Below are positions 56,809-64,000 of a stretch of 64,000 bases of DNA, one piece after another. The position numbers and the translations under genes were made by a program. The stretch comes from Hippopus hippopus (lineage: Eukaryota > Mollusca > Bivalvia > Cardiida > Cardiidae). The stretch lies in assembly GCA_946811185.2 (NCBI GenBank), contig OX328101.1:24102122-24166121 (forward strand), read 5' to 3'. Below the pieces are notes generated by a model. It worked only from the letters and a program-made list of their open reading frames with translations. It was not told the DNA's origin and did no database searches. How positions within the stretch are numbered: position 1 is the first letter of the stretch; each line of letters begins with the position of its first letter.

Positions 56809-56881
56809 TGGACGATTTCTCCAAAATTTTATTTGGGGACGATTCCTCCAGAGAAATTTCTCCAGGGGACGATTTCTCCAG
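56809..56881. repeat. Short-phrase array GGGGACGATTTCTCC, right block
   Basis: Three to four copies of GGGGACGATTTCTCCAG, the inverse of the phrase at 54532-54678. Confidence 0.8.
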
Positions 56882-56935
56882 CATTCCGAAAAGCGTTATT
56901 TCAAACTTATTTTTTGAGAAAAAATATCTCCTGAT

Positions 56936-57016
56936 AGGACACGTTTTGTGCAGTCTGATCTTGATCTAAACTGTCCGCAAAAGGTCAGTGAGTCAAGCTT
57001 AGCAGCCTAAGGGTTA
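56936..57016. repeat. G-family right half
   Basis: GTGCAGTCTGATCTTGATCT, CTGTCCGCAAAAGGTCAGTG and TTAGCAGCCTAAGGGTTA; the left half is missing. Confidence 0.75.
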
Positions 57017-57407
57017 CATATTTGGATTATGGGAAGAGTCGGTTCTAGGTAAAAAGAAATGGTATTTCACTCAAGAAAATCCCTCTCTCTCTCTCTCGTT
57101 CTATCTAAGGTATTTCTATAAAACGTAAAGGAATACACACAGCTAAAATACAACTTATCAAAAAAGTTTTAAAAAATAACTCCAAACATATGTTTGGTCA
57201 ACTTTCATGTTTGCTAAGCCTCTATTTGCATGACGATCATGAATTCACCCATGAGAGAATAAGTAGATCAACCTTCAATGTATATAGAATTCTTCTTCAC
57301 AAGATACGAATAACCCTATCACAACATCAGTTATCTAAGAATATTTTTAATATTTCCTGATTATCAATCATTATTGTCAATGAAAGGTTATTTGACACAA
57401 AACAAAA

Positions 57408-57492
57408 GTGTCGGGGAACTGTCTTCAAAAGTGTCGGGGAACTGTCAAATCTGTCGGGGAACTGTCTCGAAAACTTGTGTCGGGGAACTGTC
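57408..57492. repeat. Four copies of GTGTCGGGGAACTGTC upstream of ACAD8
   Basis: Copies at 57408-57423, 57431-57446, 57451-57466 and 57477-57492 in direct orientation, 53 bp upstream of the ACAD8 start codon. The inverse phrase (GACAATTCCCCGACA) is at 54507. This may be the edge of a mobile element and may also overlap the ACAD8 promoter or leader. Confidence 0.85.
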
Positions 57493-57544
57493 TTGATACC
57501 GATTTAAGAACACTCTTCAATTTTAGAGGTAAATAAATTCAAAG

Positions 57545-57665
57545 ATGGCGTCCTTGGGTAGAAAACTGAATTGCATAATTCGTTGCATGCGGAATTCGTG
57601 CATATTACGGCATGACAGTAAAAGATATATCGGTGATACCTGGGTTGCTGGTAGTTGCATCGATC
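57545..57665 (+). CDS. ACAD8: ACAD8 exon 1 (transit peptide)
   Basis: ATG in CAAAGATGGCGTCC, a near match to the TISU start element typical of short-leader mitochondrial genes. 40 codons plus one base; donor C|GTGAGT. The sequence [17 protein letters not shown] is arginine- and lysine-rich. Joining the last base to exon 2 gives the proline of CIDPAIG. Confidence 0.85.
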
Positions 57666-60600
57666 GTGAGTACAACTTTTGATTGACCATTTTGATTTCG
57701 GGTCATTTGGCACGCTTTTTTTCTACATTAACTTGCTATGTGGCTAAGAGGAATCTGTTCGCCCATCAGTAATGAAAACAAACATGTATAGATCTACAAT
57801 ATATAGCGAAACAAATAACCTAGTCCATTTGGTATGTGCTAAGTTAGGATAAACTTGTTTCTAGCCAATATTGGTAATCATACTAGACCAGGCTTAAGTT
57901 GTGCCGTCAGTTTTAAAGCCCAACTTAAGAGTCAGTCACTCTAACCACTGAGCCACTCGGACTCATCAGTATCACCATTGGACCACTGCCGTTTATCCAT
58001 TCATATATTTGGATCAACCTCATTTTCTGGGATCTGAACACCCTCATAGTCTTGTTATATAAGACAAATTAACTTGTTGTTCAAATTTTGGCACTTACTT
58101 TTGAAAGGTTAAAAACCATTATTGGAAAAAGAAAATGAACCATAGGTTTCTCCTTTTCCAACAATGTTTTTCATAAAGCAGTCTTCCTCAGGGTTGTTTA
58201 ACTATTTACCAAATTTATGTCAAAATTCTGGACTTGTCCAAACTGAAATCATTTGTAGGTAACAAATTCAATGTGGCTCAAATAATGATTTCTGTTGATA
58301 CAGTGAAAAACACTGTTCGAGAAAGGTAAATGCTGGTTACCAGCATTTTCACCTTTGTCCTCAATGATTTCCAAAGGGTTTCTTTTTCAAAGTCGTTAAA
58401 ACTGTGGATTGAGTAGTAAAGAGTTAAATACAGGGATTGTTTGGTGAAAGGTTAGGAAGCTTTGAGCATAGCATTTTGGCTTTGTTGTTAAACATGTTTG
58501 TGAACAAACATTCATGATCTTTTTTAATACTAAAGTTTTGTTCAGATCTTGATGATCTCCTTTGAACAACAAATGCTTTAAAAAATACGCTTTAATAAAA
58601 AATATTTTTGGTAATATCTAACATTTAGTGAAAGTAACTTAAACCCCTGATACAAATTCATGTTTGTTTTTACCAGCTGCCATTGGACTGACTGAAGAAC
58701 AGAAGCATATCCAATCTATGGCAACAGAGTTTGCAAAAAATGAGCTACATCCACACATGGCTAAATGGGACCAGGAGGTAATTAAGTCTATTTTCAAAAA
58801 CTGGATCAATTCTTAGAAACAACCCTGTGTTTGCTGCATTCTGGGGATGAGAGACTATTGAAAACATTGTGAAAATAGGAGAAAATGTTGTTAATCAGTA
58901 TTTTCTCTTTTGTCCACAATGTTTTTCAGTTCTTTCAAGGATGAATTTTGTCTTTTGAATCACATTAGATTTTTTGTGTAGAAATACTTTCAATATGGAT
59001 AAATCTAATATTAGTTAAATCTTCTAAAAGAATAGAATAATACGAATAAGTAATACAAGAGAGAAGTACAGTTTTAACTAGCTTTTGTTGTCTTAATTTG
59101 GAAAAATAATTTTAGCAGGTAGTAAAACATCAAACAAAACTCAGATGATAACATAGATTGTACATGTATGAATAATTACATCTAAAAATACCTTTTTTCT
59201 ACATTTGCATGCCTGTTAAACCTTAACCAAACAACCCTGTAATTTTATGATATTGGGAAATGTAGTATTTATAAGGATAAACATCTTGCAAAAATGAGAA
59301 AATGTTGTTGACCACAATTTCTTCTTTTTCCTCGATGCTTTTTGTCCTTTAACCCAGTAACAAACAACAAAATATTACACTTGCCCAAGTTAAAAGCTTT
59401 TGCAGACAACAAATTGATTGGGACTCAGGAAGAGAAATTCACCTGCGGAAGGGTAGAAAACATTCTGGCTACCAGTATTTTCTCCTTATTGCGCAATGTT
59501 TTCTAAAGGCCTTTTCCTTAGGGTGGTCAAAACTCTGATTTCGTGTGGTAAAGGTTTAAAAGACAAATTCAAGATAATGAAGCTTACCAGCTTATCTACA
59601 ATGTACTGTTATTTTCTACCTTAAAATTTGGGCAGGAAGAATTTCCAGTGGCTGTAATGAGGAAAGGAGCAGAACTTGGATTTGGCGCAGTTTATTGCAA
59701 AGAAGAGTTTGGAGGTACAGGTTTATCCAGATTGGATTCTTCCATTATATTTGAGGCCTTGGCAGCTGGATGTGTCAGCACTACAGCTTATATAAGTATT
59801 CACAAGTTAGTTACTTTAACACATTATATCCTTTAAGTCTTTTACCAGATGACAGAATTATAGTTCTACCATATAACATAGGATTGCTAAGTATTGGGAC
59901 AACCCTTTACCAAATAATCCTGTGATTTAACCTTGGGGGAAAAAGGCTTTTGAAAGCATTGTGAGAAGAGCAGAAATGGCTGATAACCAGCATTTCCTCC
60001 TTTTCCCACAGTGTTTTCTACTCTTTCCAAGACAAATCTCATAAGTTGAGCCAAATTTGATTTGTCATCTGCAAATTTGGTTGTCTGGTTAAGAGTCAGA
60101 CTAAACCAGCACCATTTTAGAGACCACTCAGTATTTACCCTTCAGCAGCTTTGTCCCTTCACTCTTTACCAGACAAAAGAAATTTCAACTTGTCCAAATT
60201 GAAAGCATTTGAAGATGACAATTTAATATGGTTCAAATGATGGAAATTGTCTCTGATAGGGTAGAAAACATTGTAAGAAAAGGAGAAAATGCTGGTTACC
60301 AGCATTTTCTCCTTTTCCCACAATGTTTTCAAAAGACTTCTTCCTCAGGGTCATTAAAACTTGGGTATGTGTGGTAAAGGGTTAATTGTTTCATACATTT
60401 GTACATCAAATTTGCCTTTGACCTCGTTGAAATTATGGTATGGGAATAATCAACACAAATTTTTCCCACTCAACAAAATCTTATTAGACTGGTCTAAACT
60501 GAAAGCATTTGTAGACAACAACTTCAATATAGCTCAGAACATAATTTCTGTCTTAGAAATGGTATAAAACATTGTGGGTAAAGGAGAAAATGCTAGATAC

Positions 60601-63400
60601 CAGCATTTTTTCCTTTTCCTACAATGTTTTCAGTGGTCTCTTTCCCAAGGGTTATGTAGTGAAGGGTTTAGGGACTAGATTTTGTTTTGCTAGTTCTTCA
60701 GAAAATCTTAATGGAGACTGCTTATTTTAATATGGTTGCCATGATGGCTTTAGAATTAAAACATAGATAGAAAAACATGTAGAAAATATGAGGAATTACA
60801 GTCTTTTGTATTTTTACTGTAAAGTTTCAGCAATGGTTAGCCGTTATTACATAACAATGGATAAATTACATTATCAACACAAATGATAGTATCTGTATTT
60901 GATAGGGTAGAAAACATTATGGGAAAAGGAGAAAATGCTGGTTACCAGCATTTTCTCCTTTTCCCATAAAGTTTTCAAAAGGATTTATGTCAGAAGGGTT
61001 GTTCAAACTTGGGATTGTGTGGTAAAGGTTAATAAGGGTTGGCCTCAAAGCTCATTTGGTAGAAAAGCTGACAATAGTTTCAAAGGTTGTTGGTGGAAGT
61101 CTCATAGGAGGCGCTTTTCTTTTTTTCAACATTTTGGTTTTTCCCAGCTTAGGGTAAACAGTGATATCCTTATGATTTTTCCTTGAAAAGGATCAATAAA
61201 AGCTTGGATCAAAATCTGGTTTTATATCCATTCAAGGTTTAGTGTACTGGTGAAACATTGTTGCAAAAGACAAAACCTTGTGATCACAAATAATTTTAGT
61301 TGCCACATGTTACCCAAAGTGGTCTGCTGCAAGACCCTTGAGTCACATGCAGGAGAAAATGAATTATTATGCACATTTTCTTGTGGATATCAAAAGAAAT
61401 AAAAGGCTGATGCTTTGATGTCGGCTGTGGTTACCGGTATGTCAAGAAAATACTGGTAGTTTGCAAGCATACTTGGAATACAAAAACAGGATTGGTTTAG
61501 ATAAATTCGAAATTTTAAGACAGTTTCACATGTACCAAACAATCTCCAGTTTAAACTACCCTGAGGAAGAAAGCTTTTGAAAACATTGTAAGAAAAGGAG
61601 AATGTTTTCTTTCCTTGCAAAGAAAATTCTCAAAATTTGAGTCATTTAAGAATATTGTGCACATTACTAGTATTGGTGAAAGAAATTCCAGGGATAGGTG
61701 CACTGGCCACCGCCACAGTATAACTGAAATAAGATTGAAAACGGCATTAAAAGCTACATAAATGAATTAGATATGCTTTAGCTATTTACCAGACCACAGA
61801 GTTTTGTCGTGTCCAGATTGAAAGCATTTTCAGATGACAAATTATGGAGTTAGTCTTGAAAGGATGGAAAAAGATGTGGGGGAAAAAAAGAGAAAGGGTT
61901 AAATCTTAAACATACAATTCAGAGTTATAACAGCCCTGAAAGAAAAAGCTTTTGAAAACATTGTGTGAAAAGGAGAAAAAACTAGTAACCAGCATCCCAA
62001 CAATATTTTCTACCATATCTTAGAGAGAAATTATCATTTGAGTTATATTTGATTTGTCATCTGCAAATTATTTCAATTTGGTCAAGTCCAAAATTTTGTG
62101 GTTTGGTAAGGGATTAATGAACTAACCAGCTGTATGCAGTTTAAGTACATGCAGGGTCTTTATTTACATTCTACTGCCCTCTAAATTCACAGAATAATAG
62201 GTTTTTTTAAAAATTCTTTCACACTAAATGTATTGCTTTGAATGAACCTCTTGCAGAGTATTTTATTGAATTTTGAATTGAGAAAATTACACAATGTAAA
62301 AAATGATTATCTGTGGTCATTTATCATAATAATGCATCAAGATATAGAAAAAACTGAATGAAAGAAAATATTGCTTTTGTCAGATTGATTACGAATATGT
62401 TATAGATGAAAGTTTAAGAAAGATACCTGCATGATAATTTGTCAGAAATATTGCTTGGTATATATACAGTATCTGTGCTTTTTGTAAGGTTTCTTTAAAG
62501 AAACTTAACAGAAAATTACAAGTTCAGACTCTGTTGTTACAGTATGTGTGCTTGGATGATAGATGAATTTGGAAATGATGATCTCAGAGCTAAGTGGATT
62601 CCACGGCTTGCAAGTATGGACAAATTTGCATCATACTGTCTGACTGAACCTGGTAAGTGAAAATGAATTTCATTATTATAAAATGTGGATTTTTTCACCC
62701 AGTGAAATTCGCTCAAAACTTTTAAGACCTAGAAGGACTCATGTAAGTTAGCATTTGCTGGAATATTATTGTGAAAAGAAACAGTTGTTGATGCAAACTT
62801 GATCAAGATAGGACTATAAGGCTGATCTTAGGTCTACAGTTGCCAATATTTTGTGAGGTAATCAGACCAAGTTGGCTTTGAAATTGAGTCTTACTTTTTG
62901 CTGCCTTATCAGCATGGGCAAAAAATAAGGCTTTATCAGCATTTTCTCCCTTTACTTCAATGTTTTCAAAACTATATTCTTAAGGGTCTTCAAAAACTGG
63001 AATGTTTGGTTAAAGGCTAAAATTTTTACATAAAAGGGGAGTGATAAGAAACAGAGATTGGTTAACAGGTGGTATTTAGATGCCAGTTTAACCCTTTACT
63101 ATACAATCCGGAGTTTTTTATCAGTCCTGATGAAGGAGATGTTTGAAATCTTTGTGATAAAAGGGAAAATTTTTTTCGTTTTCCCACAGTGTTTTCTACC
63201 ACATCAAAAACAGAAATCATCTCTGGAGCTACATTCAACTTCTTGACTGCAAATACTTTCAGTGTGGTTCAGTCCAAAATTATCATTTGGTTAACAGTTA
63301 ATATTCTTATATCTTCTTTTAAGATTATGGTAGTGATGCTGCAAATCTGAAATTGTCAGCCAAAAGAGATGGGGATTATTTTATTTTAAATGGTTCAAAG
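57545..63400 (+). CDS. ACAD8: Isobutyryl-CoA dehydrogenase, mitochondrial (5' part, five exons)
   Basis: Acyl-CoA dehydrogenase family flavoprotein. ACAD8 oxidises isobutyryl-CoA to methacrylyl-CoA in valine breakdown in the mitochondrial matrix, using FAD and passing electrons to ETF. Exons 57545-57665, 58677-58777, 59636-59805, 62543-62652 and 63324-63400 all have GT/AG borders and join in phase (1, 0, 2, 1, 0), giving residues 1-193 of an expected 410-420. Residues 1-40 are basic with no acidic residue before D24, as in a mitochondrial transit peptide. The mature part starts near [16 protein letters not shown]8-like landmarks: [20 protein letters not shown] (99-118), TTAYISIHN (123-131), YCLTEP (162-167), ILNGSK (188-193). 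The usual TEPGSGSD reads TEPDYGSD here. The catalytic-base region lies beyond the window. Confidence 0.93.
57666..58676 (+). other. ACAD8: ACAD8 intron 1 with repeats
   Basis: Contains a tRNA-like A-box fragment on the minus strand (CCGAGTGGCTCAGTGGTTAG, about 57925-57965) and two H MITEs: a fragment at about 58100-58200 and a complete copy at 58203-58426 with hairpin AATGCTGGTTACCAGCATT. The acceptor is TTTTTACCAG. Confidence 0.8.
58677..58777 (+). CDS. ACAD8: ACAD8 exon 2
   Basis: Residues 41-74, start of the N-terminal helical domain: [13 protein letters not shown] ... HMAKWDQE. Acceptor TACCAG, donor GAG|GTAATT. The WDQ motif is conserved in ACAD8. Confidence 0.93.
58778..59635 (+). other. 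ACAD8: ACAD8 intron 2 with three H MITEs
   Basis: H copies at about 58850-59019, 59216-59348 and 59350-59560; the last two abut. The hairpins are imperfect (for example GGAGAAAATGTTGTTAATCA/GTATTTTCTCTTTTGTCCAC). Confidence 0.8.
59636..59805 (+). CDS. ACAD8: ACAD8 exon 3
   Basis: Residues 75-130 plus two bases. [20 protein letters not shown] then the [10 protein letters not shown] motif and TTAYISIH. Donor AA|GTTAGT. The open frame runs on past the donor into the intron for about ten codons, which is not coding. Confidence 0.95.
59806..62542 (+). other. ACAD8: ACAD8 intron 3 with seven H MITEs and a SINE fragment
   Basis: H copies at about 59905-60096, 60157-60386, 60460-60671, 60872-61033, 61530-61650, 61780-61901 and 61898-62117. 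The copies at 60157 and 60872 keep near-perfect hairpins (GGAGAAAATGCTGGTTACCA GCATTTTCTCC). A 3' SINE piece (GGATAGGTGCACTGGCC) is at 61680-61765. Confidence 0.8.
62543..62652 (+). CDS. ACAD8: ACAD8 exon 4
   Basis: Residues 131 (split codon) to 167 plus one base: [20 protein letters not shown] ... [11 protein letters not shown]. Acceptor TTACAG, donor G|GTAAGT. Confidence 0.95.
62653..63323 (+). other. ACAD8: ACAD8 intron 4 with two H MITEs
   Basis: H copies at about 62895-63020 (shortened) and 63088-63301 (TTAACCCTTTACTATACAAT start, AGTTAA end). The latter ends only 22 bp before the exon 5 acceptor. Confidence 0.8.
63324..63400 (+). CDS. ACAD8: ACAD8 exon 5
   Basis: Residues 168 (split codon) to 193: [19 protein letters not shown] then ILNGSK. 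Acceptor CTTTTAAG, donor AAG|GTATGT in phase 0. In relatives the next residues are AFISGAG, expected in exon 6 outside the window. The D168-Y169 pair replaces the usual Gly-Ser. Confidence 0.9.
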
Positions 63401-64000
63401 GTATGTAGCTTTTTTTTGTGTATGTGTTTTACTTCCTTCTAATTTGTTTGTTTCATACATGTATATGACCTGTTACCTAACAATCCTGGGTTTTTGTAAC
63501 AGTGAGGAAGAAGCTTTTTTGAAAACACTTTTAAAAAAAGAACTTACTGGCAAACAGCACCTTCAGCCTGTCCGCAATGATTTCTTTTCCCTGGTTTGCA
63601 TTTAAAATGCCATCCACAAATGCTTTAAATATGGACAGGTCTTAAATTTTGTTGTCTTTTATAGAGTTAATTCCATTTTCAGCAGTATTTTACCATTTAC
63701 CACACAATCTCCAGGTTCGACAACCCTGACAGAGAATGCTTTTGAAAAAATCATGGGAAAAAGGAGAAAATGCTGCTAACCAACATTTTCTCCTTTTACC
63801 ACAATGTATTCTGTCCTGTTAGAGAACTTAGCTCATTTGTACCATAATCAAATTTGTCACCTGCAGATGTTTGGAATTTTAGAGGTGTCAAAAATTTATG
63901 GATTGTGAAAGGGTTAAGTTATGTCATAGTTGCCATTACGGCTATCTATAACTTTACTGTGTACTTGTGTGGAACTTAGCACATGTCGTATTTTCAAGCC
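63401..64000 (+). other. ACAD8: ACAD8 intron 5 (partial) with two H MITEs
   Basis: H copies at about 63469-63669 and 63690-63916 (hairpin GGGAAAAAGGAGAAAATGCT/CATTTTCTCCTTTTACCACA). The intron continues past the window. Confidence 0.8.

Noticed and set aside
60361..61186. Frames within ACAD8 intron 3
   Set aside because: They overlap H MITEs; exons 3 and 4 join in phase without them.

Overview
The window looks like nuclear DNA of a bivalve mollusc. This is inferred from a spliced animal gene, abundant tRNA-derived SINEs with AATC tails, hairpin MITE-type repeats, 145-160 bp satellite-like arrays ending in CGGACGGACGG and CTCACCTGAG motifs, and decayed LINEs. Base composition is AT-rich with many microsatellites. 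No bacterial, phage or CRISPR features were seen. Almost all short open frames are accidental; the longest (446 codons) is retrotransposon-derived.

The only firmly identified host gene is at the right edge. It is the 5' part of ACAD8 (isobutyryl-CoA dehydrogenase, mitochondrial valine catabolism) on the + strand. Five exons joining in consistent phase cover residues 1-193 (57545-63400), and the gene runs off the window. A second candidate first exon (53619-53854, + strand) encodes a Cys-x2-Cys...Cys-x2-Cys knuckle and ends at a good splice donor. A 66-codon frame with a signal-peptide-like start (22493-22693) is a weak candidate.

The rest is a layered repeat landscape. 0-13 kb: hairpin MITEs, SINEs, a 518 bp palindromic insertion with a CCGG target duplication, short-phrase arrays and a satellite-type element (11.8-13.3 kb). 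13.9-26 kb: a foldback unit, a 5'-truncated frameshifted LINE (15.4-17.2 kb), then a collinear inverted repeat with arms of about 3 kb (17.7-20.7 and 22.9-25.9 kb), each arm carrying private insertions. 27-32 kb: a LINE 3' remnant and a 2.25 kb TTAA-flanked element that splits a hairpin MITE. 32-35 kb: a degenerate CGTAGTT array split by a 1 kb terminal-inverted-repeat element that itself carries two hairpin MITEs. 35-46 kb: elements with 9-10 bp target duplications, more hairpins and SINEs. 46-50 kb: two satellite-type elements in opposite orientation. 50-57 kb: strong hairpins and mirrored short-phrase arrays leading to ACAD8.

Recurrent families used below: H (about 220 bp, ends TTAACCCTTTACCA, central hairpin ATTGTGGGAAAAGGAG), G (about 210 bp, ends TTAACCCTTATCCTGCTAA, core GATCAGACTGCAC), M1 (about 260 bp, ends TGAGCCATGCTCTG), N2 (about 265 bp, ends TGGCTTGCAACACGCG), E (about 620 bp, ends TAGCCTGGGT), A (long foldback element) and a main SINE of about 325 bp. 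G, M1 and N2 have different ends but share a similar central palindrome. ACAD8 introns are unusually loaded with family H (about 16 copies in 6.3 kb). All family names are local labels; no database was searched, and copy boundaries are by eye.
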